A stretch of DNA of 12,445 nt from CAZHJE01 sp964532965 (GTDB lineage: Bacteria; Patescibacteriota; WWE3; UBA101185; UBA10185), in assembly GCA_964532965.1 (NCBI GenBank), contig CAZHJE010000021.1, positions 1 to 12,445 on the forward strand, in the 5' to 3' direction. Under the pieces are notes generated by a model. The model saw nothing but the letters and a program-made list of their open reading frames with translations, made no database searches and was not told the origin of the DNA. The position numbers and the translations under genes are program-made. Below, one piece after another: positions 1 through 6,266 of this stretch (within the stretch, counting starts at the first letter, position 1; the number at the start of each line of letters is the position of its first letter).

Positions 1-864
1 GCAGGAAACGGCATTGGTGGTGAAATATATAACAAGGTATTTGGAGAGTTAGATATAACAGTAGAAAAAATGTATTTTAAACCAGATGGGAACTTTCCAA
101 ATCATAACGCTGACCCTAGTATCGAAGAAAACGTGTTAGAGCTTAAAAATAGAGTTAAGAATGAAGGTTTTGACTTTGGGATATCAATTGATGGAGATGC
201 AGATAGAGTCTTTTTTATAGATAAAAAAGGTAGACATGCAAATGGTGCGTATCTTGGTGCAATACTTGCTAAATACTTATTAAAAAATAGCGACAATAAA
301 AAAATAATCCATGATACACGAGTTATATGGCCAATGGTAAAAGAAATACTTAATGCTGGGGGTATTCCTATAGAAAGTAGAGATGGAAGGTCATATTTTA
401 AACAAGCACTAAAACAAGAAAATGCTGTATTTGGGGCGGAACTTAGCGGACACTGTTACTATAAAGACTTCTACTTTTCTGACTCTGGAATGGTAACAAT
501 AGCTTTAATATTTAAAATGCTTGCCGAAGGAATAGATTTTGTACAACAAATAGACTATATGTATGAACACTATCCTACTTTAGGTGAGGTAAACTATGAA
601 ATAAGTGATTTTGATACTCTTAAAGAAACTATTAAAAAATATTTTGCAAAAACCATTAAAGAAAATTATAAAGTAACTGAAGTAGACGGGCTTAGTATCG
701 AGCACCCTTCTTGGAGACTTAATATTCGCAAGTCAAATACACAAGATCTAGTTAGACTCAATGTTGAAGGAATATCAAAAGACATTATTATCGAAAAATT
801 TAAAGAACTAGAACAAATTTTAAATAAACCAAGAATGAATAGACCCGAACTACTAGAGGTATAG
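1..864 (+). CDS. manB: Phosphomannomutase/phosphoglucomutase, 3' part (5' end outside window)
   Basis: This enzyme of the alpha-D-phosphohexomutase family interconverts hexose 6-phosphate and 1-phosphate in the cytoplasm, supplying sugar nucleotides for surface polysaccharide. The frame is open from base 1, so the ATG at 70 is internal and the true start lies upstream. Visible from the N-terminal side are the family segment KPDGNFPNHNADP, the metal-binding loop DGDADR (bases 193-210), the sugar-recognition segment GAELSGH (bases 433-453), and the C-terminal phosphate-binding loop RKSNTQDLVRLNVEG, where most relatives have SNTEP. The catalytic phosphoserine loop must lie before the window. The stop at 862-864 lies inside the 3' end of the convergent folD gene, a 12-bp tail-to-tail overlap. 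Whether mannose or glucose phosphate is preferred cannot be told from sequence. Confidence 0.93.
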   Translation, partial: AGNGIGGEIYNKVFGELDITVEKMYFKPDGNFPNHNADPSIEENVLELKNRVKNEGFDFGISIDGDADRVFFIDKKGRHANGAYLGAILAKYLLKNSDNKKIIHDTRVIWPMVKEILNAGGIPIESRDGRSYFKQALKQENAVFGAELSGHCYYKDFYFSDSGMVTIALIFKMLAEGIDFVQQIDYMYEHYPTLGEVNYEISDFDTLKETIKKYFAKTIKENYKVTEVDGLSIEHPSWRLNIRKSNTQDLVRLNVEGISKDIIIEKFKELEQILNKPRMNRPELLEV

Positions 865-1677
865 CCTTTCGAGATGGTTTAAAATAAGATATCTAATAAC
901 TAACGGTCCCATTCCGCCCGGTGATTTTGATACCAAAGCCAAATGTTCTAGGTTAGAACTTAAATCTAAATTACCTACAGTTTTTCCATTTACGATAGAA
1001 GAACCAAAATCAATAACACAAGAGTTGCTGGCAATTTTATCCCCTTTTATTAAATTTGGCACATTAGTAGCCAGAATGACAAGTGGGGCGTCCAGAGTTG
1101 TTTTAGCAACATTATCCCTCTCCTCGTATATCATAACTTCGTAGTTCAAGTGTTTTAAGTACTCCTCTACAACACTCCCCACTAAAAACCCACGTCCAAC
1201 AAGTATTGCTTTTTTTTCTTTTATGCTTACTTGTGATAAAAATAGTCCCACAGCACGTATTATTGGAGGATACATGTGTTCAGCAGATTCTAACCAAGCT
1301 GATCTAGAAGTAGAAGATAAAACATCTAAATCTTTTTGTCGTGGAATTAGATTTAAGATATACTGCAAATCTTTACGTGGAAGAGGCAATTGTATTATTA
1401 CGCCCGACACGTCTAGCCTAGCAATATTTCTTAAAATAATATCTTGGATTTCCAGATTTGATTTATGAGAATCTATATTTAGCACCTCAATTGGTATATT
1501 AAATTTATCACAATAGTGAACTTTTAATGAAACATACTTCGTAGATTCAGGATTATCCCCCACTTGTATTATTAACAATTTGTTTAATGCAAGTGAGTTA
1601 AGCTGTAACAGAGATAGTTTAGTTTTAACTAGGCCATCAAGCTCAACTGCATAATAATTTCCATCAAATAATTTCAT
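853..1677 (-). CDS. folD: Bifunctional methylenetetrahydrofolate dehydrogenase/methenyltetrahydrofolate cyclohydrolase FolD
   Basis: FolD interconverts 5,10-methylene-, 5,10-methenyl- and 10-formyl-tetrahydrofolate in the cytoplasm, feeding one-carbon units to purine and formyl-Met synthesis. The 274-residue protein is slightly shorter than the usual 280-290. Family marks, in order: VGDNPES followed by the catalytic pair Tyr48/Lys52 (YVSLK), QLPLP at 96-100, the Asp of the P-x-K-D-V-D-G region kept as KDLDVL (115-120), the Rossmann nucleotide loop VGRGFLVGS (160-168, usually VGRSxxVGxP), and PGGMGP at 253-258. All key positions appear kept, so it is probably active although divergent. The ATG at 1677 has no Shine-Dalgarno. 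An intrinsic terminator ends only about 27 nt upstream, so expression needs read-through or a promoter in that short gap. The 3' end overlaps the mutase gene. Confidence 0.93.
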   Translation of the reverse strand: MKLFDGNYYAVELDGLVKTKLSLLQLNSLALNKLLIIQVGDNPESTKYVSLKVHYCDKFNIPIEVLNIDSHKSNLEIQDIILRNIARLDVSGVIIQLPLPRKDLQYILNLIPRQKDLDVLSSTSRSAWLESAEHMYPPIIRAVGLFLSQVSIKEKKAILVGRGFLVGSVVEEYLKHLNYEVMIYEERDNVAKTTLDAPLVILATNVPNLIKGDKIASNSCVIDFGSSIVNGKTVGNLDLSSNLEHLALVSKSPGGMGPLVIRYLILNHLERLYL

Positions 1678-1686
1678 GACAAAAGA

Positions 1687-1692
1687 ATAATA
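1687..1692 (-). promoter_or_regulatory. Possible -10 box (TATTAT) for folD, leaderless
   Basis: The minus strand reads TATTAT ending 9 nt before the folD ATG, which would give a leaderless or nearly leaderless mRNA starting after the upstream terminator. No convincing -35 lies 16-18 nt upstream, because that stretch is the terminator U-tract. Weak call based on position and hexamer only. Confidence 0.25.
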
Positions 1693-1703
1693 GCAAACTA
1701 AGC

Positions 1704-1729
1704 AAAAAAAATCCGCAATAAGCGGATTT
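1704..1729 (-). terminator. Rho-independent terminator upstream of folD
   Basis: AAATCCGC (1709-1716) and GCGGATTT (1722-1729) form a perfect 8-bp stem with a 5-nt loop. On the minus strand the stem runs into a tract of eight T. On the plus strand it is followed by AATGATTG with no T-tract, so it works for minus-strand transcripts only. It ends RNA coming from the 1730-2059 region or from the M50 gene, before folD. Confidence 0.85.
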
Positions 1730-1905
1730 AATGATTGATAAGGCCGTTCCCAATGTGGCGTGCCGCTGAAAGTAGATCTCGTTTAGTATAAGGTGGTAAT
1801 CATTCTATAATAAAATAGAACAATCCCTTACGAGCAATTGCTGAGAAATTTTTTAGGATTTCCAGCTTTAGCGTCCACATCAGGATAAGTAAGTATTTAA
1901 CTTAC
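1704..1905 (-). ncRNA. Candidate structured RNA of about 200 nt (6S-like rod or folD leader), family unknown
   Basis: This stretch has no credible protein frame but has a candidate minus-strand promoter, ordered complementary segments and a strong terminator. On the minus strand, CCTGATGTGG (1884-1875) can pair with CCACATTGGG (1758-1749) as a continuous 10-bp helix with two G-U pairs. Just inside, GCTGGAAA (1866-1859) pairs with TTTCAGC (1771-1765) with one bulge. Further inside is a long hairpin: CTCG/CGAG, then GTAAGG (1831-1826) with CCTTAT (1793-1788), then TTCTAT/ATAGAA (1820-1815 with 1808-1803). A small hairpin, GTAAGT-TAAAT-ACTTAC, lies at the 5' end. The nested rod with an open middle resembles 6S RNA in plan and length, and a folate gene lies next to it, as ygfA lies next to ssrS in gamma-proteobacteria. 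A cis-acting folD attenuator is the alternative. I recognise no conserved family motif. Confidence 0.4.
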
Positions 1906-1911
1906 ATCTTA

Positions 1912-1939
1912 ATACTACATCACTAATACTAAATGTCAA
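1912..1939 (-). promoter_or_regulatory. Candidate sigma70-type promoter for the intergenic RNA
   Basis: The minus strand reads TTGACA (1939-1934), a 16-nt spacer, then TAGTAT (1917-1912). The -35 is a consensus match and the -10 matches 5 of 6 positions (TATAAT). A start near 1905 would give a roughly 200-nt RNA ending at the terminator. If the mature RNA instead includes the 1994-2003 strand of the enclosing helix, this hexamer pair would be fortuitous. Confidence 0.45.
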
Positions 1940-2005
1940 CCTACCGTATATAGCGTAAAAACAACAAAATATTACATACGAATGTTCTATATTGGCTTAT
2001 CAACT

Positions 2006-2027
2006 ACTACCAGCTGACGCAGGTAGT
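2006..2027. repeat. Inverted repeat ACTACC / GGTAGT with 10-nt loop
   Basis: ACTACC (2006-2011) and GGTAGT (2022-2027) can form a 6-bp hairpin downstream of the M50 stop. No T-tract follows on the minus strand and only four T follow on the plus strand, so it is a poor terminator. It directly adjoins GGCTTATCAA (1994-2003), which is complementary, with one bulge, to TTGATAAGGCC (1735-1745) near the folD-side terminator. It may therefore be the 5' element of a larger RNA. Confidence 0.5.
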
Positions 2028-2059
2028 TTTAAGTTAAGAAACGACAAATAAAATGTTGG

Positions 2060-2677
2060 TTATACACCTAAAGGAAGTTGTAATAATAGCATAAAAAATG
2101 AAACAAGCGGGAAAATTATTGCCGAAGGAATATCTGTAAAGACAAGAACTAGTAGTAATACCACACCGTACTTAGATAACTGCATCCATTGAATATATAA
2201 AGTTGATGGCAATAACCCTGCTACAACCTTAAACCCGTCTAGAGGATAAACGGGAATCAAATTAAAAATGCCTAAAAAGAGGTTATAAAGAATAATTAGA
2301 GAACCTATTGACACTATCGCCTCGTTGTTTCCTGATAATAAGATTACTAATCTAACAAGCAAAACTATTAAAAAATTAGCTAACGGGCCAGCAAAAGAAA
2401 TTATTGCACTATCCCTTTTTGGGAACTTAAGATTATAAGGATTAACGGGTACTGGCTTACCCCATCCAAAACCAAATAATAAAAGCATAATTGTTCCTAC
2501 TAAATCTAAATGCGCCTTAGGGTTTAAAGTTAGCCTACCTAAATTCTTTGGTGTGTCATCACCTAACTTGTTTGCTACAAAAGCATGTGTAAATTCGTGT
2601 ACACTCATAGAAAACACTAGTGTAATAGCAAGAATTATAAAAAAAGCAGGATTTTCAAATAATTGTGATATTAACAT
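2060..2677 (-). CDS. M50 family (site-2-protease-like) membrane zinc metallopeptidase
   Basis: This 205-residue integral membrane protein belongs to the small M50B/YwhC-type group of intramembrane proteases. The zinc motif HEFTH (27-31) follows a first hydrophobic helix. The third metal ligand is probably the Asp in NLIPVYPLDG (139-148). NPKAHLD (52-58) and FAGPLAN (95-101) match conserved segments of this subfamily. Four to five membrane helices are apparent. Family members cleave membrane-embedded substrates, but nothing here identifies the substrate, and no PDZ domain is present. The start at 2677 fits a leaderless mRNA, because an extended -10 (TGCTATAAT) ends 7 nt before it. It diverges from secE across only 37 bp. 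The 3' side is the non-coding 1678-2059 region, and read-through into that region and folD is possible. Confidence 0.9.
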   Translation of the reverse strand: MLISQLFENPAFFIILAITLVFSMSVHEFTHAFVANKLGDDTPKNLGRLTLNPKAHLDLVGTIMLLLFGFGWGKPVPVNPYNLKFPKRDSAIISFAGPLANFLIVLLVRLVILLSGNNEAIVSIGSLIILYNLFLGIFNLIPVYPLDGFKVVAGLLPSTLYIQWMQLSKYGVVLLLVLVFTDIPSAIIFPLVSFFMLLLQLPLGV

Positions 2678-2700
2678 AGGATTTATTATAGCATTATGAT
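2671..2700 (+). promoter_or_regulatory. Candidate promoter for secE-nusG-rplK-rplA
   Basis: TTAACA (2671-2676), an 18-nt spacer and TATGAT (2695-2700) each match consensus at 5 of 6 positions. The start would be near 2707, leaving a leader of about 8 nt before the secE ATG. That agrees with the missing Shine-Dalgarno. It overlaps the M50 promoter and the first bases of M50 coding sequence. Confidence 0.45.
2685..2693 (-). promoter_or_regulatory. Extended -10 promoter TGCTATAAT for the M50 protease gene
   Basis: On the minus strand TG-C-TATAAT ends 7 nt before the ATG at 2677. This places the transcription start on or next to the start codon, giving a leaderless mRNA. No good -35 is seen, as expected for an extended -10. 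The motif overlaps the -35/-10 spacer of the divergent secE promoter. Confidence 0.6.
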
Positions 2701-2714
2701 AAAATACACACGCG

Positions 2715-2885
2715 ATGATAAAATTAGTAAAAGAGGCCTATTCTGAATTTGAAAAGGTAACATGGCCAAATAGACAAGATACAATTCGCTTGACTGGATA
2801 TGTTATTGGTGTTAGCTTACTTGTTGGTTTATTTGTTTCAGGGGTAGATTATGCTTTTACCCATTTATTAGGTATCATTTTATAA
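2715..2885 (+). CDS. secE: Preprotein translocase subunit SecE (56 aa)
   Basis: SecE clamps SecY in the SecYEG channel. The 56-residue product is the short single-helix form. An amphipathic N-terminal part carries the family core EFEKVTWPNRQDT (residues 11-23; typical E-x-x-K-V-x-W-P), followed by one membrane helix at about 27-47 (TGYVIGVSLLVGLFVSGVDY). The gene lies directly before nusG with a 10-nt gap, the classic secE-nusG pairing, which supports the call. The ATG at 2715 is chosen because it starts the conserved domain. An ATG at 2696 is in another frame. No Shine-Dalgarno precedes it (ACACACGCG), suggesting a very short leader. Confidence 0.93.
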   Translation: MIKLVKEAYSEFEKVTWPNRQDTIRLTGYVIGVSLLVGLFVSGVDYAFTHLLGIIL

Positions 2886-2895
2886 TTAAATTTAT

Positions 2896-3513
2896 ATGGA
2901 TAGCGACAATATTAACATAGAAAATACAGGGACAGACAATATAGATGTAAACGACTCTGGGGTTGTAGTAATTTCTACACTGCCTGTGGAGAACGCAAAA
3001 TGGTATGTTGTACACACGTATTCAGGGCATGAAACGCGTGTTGCGTCACTAATCAAGCAAAGAGTTGAGGCATTGGGATATTTAGACAAGTTCATTAAAA
3101 TATTAATACCGCACCAACAAAAGATAGTAGTATCAGAAGGTAAAAAACGCAAAGTTGATGAAAGATTGTTCCCAGGATACATATTAGTTCAAATGATTGT
3201 AAACGATGATACTTGGCATCTTGTTAGGTCTACCCGCGGTGTAACAGGCTTTGTTGGAACGGGGGCAAATCCAACACCACTACCACAAAAAGAAGTAGAT
3301 GCATTAGTTAAATTTATGAATACAGAAGAGCCAAAATTCGAAGCTAAATTCGCAGTAGGAGATTCTGTTAAAATTATTGACGGTCCGTTTGCAGAGTTTT
3401 TAGGCAAAGTAGAAGATGTAAACGAAGCACAAGGCAAATTGAAAGTTTTAGTGTCTTTATTTGGAGGCGAAACTCCTGTAGAATTAGACTTTGCCCAAGT
3501 AAAAATTTTATAA
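2896..3513 (+). CDS. nusG: Transcription termination/antitermination factor NusG
   Basis: NusG binds the RNA polymerase clamp through its NGN domain and links polymerase to Rho or ribosomal S10 through its KOW domain. The 205-residue protein has an acidic N-terminal extension (1-33) ahead of the NGN domain (about 35-142), which starts KWYVVHTYSGHE and contains ERLFPGYILVQM and VRSTRGVTGFVG. The KOW domain (about 152-205) has VGDSVKIIDGPFAEFLGKVE. Length and motifs are otherwise ordinary. The gene begins 10 nt after secE without a clear Shine-Dalgarno and is followed 7 nt later by rplK. The acidic N-terminal extension is longer than in E. coli NusG, and its role is unknown. Confidence 0.97.
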   Translation: MDSDNINIENTGTDNIDVNDSGVVVISTLPVENAKWYVVHTYSGHETRVASLIKQRVEALGYLDKFIKILIPHQQKIVVSEGKKRKVDERLFPGYILVQMIVNDDTWHLVRSTRGVTGFVGTGANPTPLPQKEVDALVKFMNTEEPKFEAKFAVGDSVKIIDGPFAEFLGKVEDVNEAQGKLKVLVSLFGGETPVELDFAQVKIL

Positions 3514-3520
3514 GTATATT

Positions 3521-3964
3521 ATGACAGTTAAGCCAAAAAAAGGTAAAAAGATTAAAACATATATCAAATTAAATATCCAGGCAGGTAAAGCAACCCCTGC
3601 TCCTCCAGTAGGGCCAGCGCTTGGTCAGCACGGGGTACCATTAATGGATTTTTGTAAAGAATTCAATGCAAGAACTGCATCTATGGGTGATGATGTAATA
3701 CCAGCAGTTATTACTGTGTTTGAAGATAGGTCTTTTACTTTTGTAACAAAATCTCCAGTAACTTCTGGACTTATTAAAAAAGCATTAAATTTAAAAAAAG
3801 GTTCTGCCACCCCAAATAAAGAAAAGGTAGGAAAGCTTACAAAAGCACAAGTTGAGGAAATTGCAAAAATTAAAATGCAAGATTTAAATACAAATAATTT
3901 AGATGAAGCAGTGAAAGTAGTTCTTGGAACTGCTAGATCAATGGGAGTGCAAATAGAACAATGA
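3521..3964 (+). CDS. rplK: 50S ribosomal protein L11
   Basis: L11 forms the base of the GTPase-associated stalk with 23S rRNA helices 43/44. At 147 residues it is complete. The N-terminal domain has KTYIKLNIQAGKATPAPPVG and ALGQHGV, with the proline-rich hinge that contacts the thiostrepton region. The C-terminal RNA-binding domain contains KKGSATPNKEKVGKLT and ends in VLGTARSMGVQIE. It lies 7 nt after nusG. Its TGA stop overlaps the rplA start as ATGA, so L1 is probably made by translational coupling. The stop also shows that TGA is not recoded in this genome. Confidence 0.97.
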   Translation: MTVKPKKGKKIKTYIKLNIQAGKATPAPPVGPALGQHGVPLMDFCKEFNARTASMGDDVIPAVITVFEDRSFTFVTKSPVTSGLIKKALNLKKGSATPNKEKVGKLTKAQVEEIAKIKMQDLNTNNLDEAVKVVLGTARSMGVQIEQ

Positions 3965-4632
3965 CAAAAAAGAAGCCTACTAAAACACAAATTGATAAAA
4001 ATACACTATATGACATCAAAACAGCAATCGATCTAATAAAAGAAGTATGCAAGTGCAAATTTGACTCAACAATAGAAGCACATTTTAACCTTAGCATTGA
4101 CGAGAAAAAACAGGATCAACTAGTAAGAACAAGTACAACATTACCCCACGGAACAGGCAAAACAATTAAAGTTGCTGTCTTTGCAAGCGGAAAAATCGCT
4201 AACGCAGATTTAGAGTTGACTGAAGCAGATCTTTCTAAAATAGAATCGGGAGAAATAAAACCCAAAATTGACTTTGACATCATAGTTTCCGAACCAAAAA
4301 ACATGCCAAAACTGGCGAAAGTTGCAAAAATATTAGGACCAATGGGTATGATGCCAAATCCTAAAAATGGTACAGTTACAGATGATATTGCGAAAACGGT
4401 TAACCAAATAAAAAAGGGTAAAATAAACATTAAAAATGAGCAAAACGCACCTATTGTACATACTGTAGTAGGTAAAAAAAGTTTTGAGACACAGAAACTT
4501 GTCGAAAACTTTGATGAAATAGTTTCAGCATTAAAGCAAGCAAAACCACAAAAGGTCAAGCTAGAGGGATACATTAAGAGTTGTTTTATATCAAGTACAA
4601 TGAGCCCTGCTATTAAAGTTAAAATAGATTAG
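3961..4632 (+). CDS. rplA: 50S ribosomal protein L1
   Basis: L1 forms the mobile stalk at the ribosomal E site and in many bacteria represses its own operon by binding its mRNA. The 223-residue protein is near the usual 230. It shows a variable lysine-rich N-terminus, the family segment GTGKTIKVAVFASG (about 61-74), the signature KILGPMGMMPNPKNGTV (about 123-139), and a C-terminal half that returns to domain 1 (QKVKLEGYIKSCFISSTMSPAIKV). The start overlaps the rplK stop by 4 nt. The stop overlaps the atpC stop on the other strand by 4 nt (4629-4632). The usual next genes, rplJ and rplL, are not here. Confidence 0.97.
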   Translation: MTKKKPTKTQIDKNTLYDIKTAIDLIKEVCKCKFDSTIEAHFNLSIDEKKQDQLVRTSTTLPHGTGKTIKVAVFASGKIANADLELTEADLSKIESGEIKPKIDFDIIVSEPKNMPKLAKVAKILGPMGMMPNPKNGTVTDDIAKTVNQIKKGKINIKNEQNAPIVHTVVGKKSFETQKLVENFDEIVSALKQAKPQKVKLEGYIKSCFISSTMSPAIKVKID

Positions 4633-4868
4633 ATAAAGACCTCGACATAATCCCTTAATACACGTAAAACGCCAGTTGTTGGCACTTCAATTCTTCTCTC
4701 CGTCTGTAAGCCCTTATCTATAATGATATATTTTTTGATTATCGAAATAAAATTAGCATGTGAATATAGAATGTCAAACTCACCCAGATCATTTACCGAT
4801 GTTACAGTAGAGTTTTTGCCATTAAATATCTCTTCACTCCTACTTCTGATAATTGTATTAAGATACAT
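4629..4868 (-). CDS. atpC: F-type ATPase epsilon subunit, N-terminal domain only (79 aa)
   Basis: Epsilon links the gamma shaft to the c-ring, and its C-terminal helices inhibit ATP hydrolysis. This product matches only the N-terminal beta-sandwich: the core GEFDILYSHANFISIIK (29-45) corresponds to the usual GEFGILPGHAP segment, followed by TTGVLRVLRDYVEVFI in place of the GGFLEVxxNxVTVLA strand. Typical epsilon has about 130-140 residues, so the inhibitory two-helix domain is missing. The ORF ends cleanly with TAA and no frame continues the sequence, because rplA occupies the opposite strand. An AAAGGA Shine-Dalgarno precedes the ATG. It starts 6 nt after atpD, in the last position of the operon as usual. 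Confidence 0.85.
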   Translation of the reverse strand: MYLNTIIRSRSEEIFNGKNSTVTSVNDLGEFDILYSHANFISIIKKYIIIDKGLQTERRIEVPTTGVLRVLRDYVEVFI

Positions 4869-4874
4869 ATATTG

Positions 4875-6266
4875 CTATTCCTTTATATCTGTAAGCCCAG
4901 AAATAAAAAGAAACTTATCTTCTGTTATATCATCATACTTACCATTAATAATTTCCTCTGTATCAGCTAATGTTGTTTTTATTGGAACGAAAACACCTTT
5001 TTTTCCGGTTTGGTCTTCTGCTGTAAAAAAGTTTTGGGTTAAATAGTTTCTAATTTTTTTCGCTCGTTTGTATAAAAGCCTGTCATCATAAGACAATTCT
5101 GATACACCCACAAGTGACACGATTCTTTCTAATGATTCCGCATGTTTAATTAATCTTTGCGCATCTAGCGCTACTTTATAGTGGTAATCCCCAACATATT
5201 CGGGGCTTAATGTTGCCGAAGAAGATGAGAGTATATCGACAGCCGGATAATAGCCCTCACTATAAACCTGTCTTGATAAAACTACTGTAGTATCTAAAAA
5301 TTCATAAATAGTCTGTACAGCATAATCAAAAACATCATCGGCTGGTACATAAACCGCCTCCAATGTTGTTATGAAGCCGTTATCATTAGAGAATAGCCTT
5401 TCATGCAAACTAGACAATTCACTAAAAAGGGTGGGTTGGTATCCGTCTTCTGAAGGTAACCTATTCATATATAACGAAAGCTCGTTTCCCGCTTGCGCAA
5501 ATCTAAAAGCATTATCCATAAAAAATAATACGTTTTTTTTAAGTTTGTCTCTAAAGTACTCAGCTATAGCCACAGATGCATACCCTGTTAAAAATCGCAA
5601 AGACGGTACTTCTGCCATAGATCCAAATACTAAAGAGACATTAGATAGCACTCCAGTACGATCTAATTCTTCATATATTTCATGACCCTCCCTAATGCGT
5701 TCGCCTACGCCAGCAAAAACCGACACGGTATTTTTTTTATCAAGATTGATAATATTATGGAGTATTTCATTTAATAGCATAGTTTTTCCGACACCGGCAC
5801 CTCCAAATAAACCTACTTTACTGCCCTTCCTGATCGGTGTAAAAAGATCAATAATTTTAATGCCAGTTTCTAATATACCAAGGTTTTTTACATTTAGATC
5901 TAACGCATCTCTAGAAGGATATAATGAAGAATACGAGATATCTATAAGTGGACCTTTATCATCTAGCACTTCTCCGTACCCATTGATAACACGACCCAGT
6001 AATCCAACACCAACAGGTGTTGTCAAAGTATCTTCTGACAACATTACTTCCATACCACGAGAGAGCTCTTTTGTATCACCAAGACATATACACAAAACAA
6101 AATTATTTTCTAGAGTTCTGATAACAAGAAATTTTGTATTGCTACTTTTCTTTAAAATTAACACATTATTGGTTTTAGGTATTGGGGCATTAAAAAATTT
6201 TATTAAAACTACAAAATCACTTACCTCCTTAATAATTCCTAAATTAGATAAATTACTTATTTCCAT
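4875..6266 (-). CDS. atpD: F-type ATPase beta subunit (catalytic)
   Basis: Beta carries the catalytic nucleotide sites of F1. The 463 residues are full length. The Walker A loop GGAGVGKT spans 155-162, with Lys161 and Thr162. The catalytic Glu is 189 in GERIREGHE. Walker B Asp251 lies in VLFFMDNAFRF. PSEDGYQPTL (271-280) corresponds to PSAVGYQPTL. AVYVPADDVFDYAV (304-317) has YAV where nearly all betas have PAP. The C-terminal DELSEED lever is SELSYDD (389-395). Catalytic residues are thus kept while several normally invariant segments have drifted. The start at 6266 has an AAAGG Shine-Dalgarno and overlaps atpG by 14 nt. It should be an active ATPase with alpha. Confidence 0.96.
   Translation of the reverse strand: MEISNLSNLGIIKEVSDFVVLIKFFNAPIPKTNNVLILKKSSNTKFLVIRTLENNFVLCICLGDTKELSRGMEVMLSEDTLTTPVGVGLLGRVINGYGEVLDDKGPLIDISYSSLYPSRDALDLNVKNLGILETGIKIIDLFTPIRKGSKVGLFGGAGVGKTMLLNEILHNIINLDKKNTVSVFAGVGERIREGHEIYEELDRTGVLSNVSLVFGSMAEVPSLRFLTGYASVAIAEYFRDKLKKNVLFFMDNAFRFAQAGNELSLYMNRLPSEDGYQPTLFSELSSLHERLFSNDNGFITTLEAVYVPADDVFDYAVQTIYEFLDTTVVLSRQVYSEGYYPAVDILSSSSATLSPEYVGDYHYKVALDAQRLIKHAESLERIVSLVGVSELSYDDRLLYKRAKKIRNYLTQNFFTAEDQTGKKGVFVPIKTTLADTEEIINGKYDDITEDKFLFISGLTDIKE

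Noticed and set aside
2006..2027. Terminator of the M50 gene
   Set aside because: The hairpin is short and is not followed by a T-tract on the minus strand.
1704..2059. tmRNA, RNase P RNA, SRP RNA or a known ZTP/THF riboswitch before folD
   Set aside because: I looked on both strands for the T-loop and tag region of tmRNA, the GGAAAGTCC-type core of RNase P, the SRP GGAAGNA-type core, and the conserved ZTP and THF riboswitch segments. None is present, so I leave the RNA unassigned.
3962..3964. TGA recoding, as in Mycoplasma or Gracilibacteria
   Set aside because: TGA ends rplK and atpF at the expected protein ends, and tryptophans at conserved sites use TGG.
3625..4574. Minus-strand ORFs opposite rplK and rplA
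   Set aside because: They are shadows of well-conserved ribosomal protein genes with no independent start signals.
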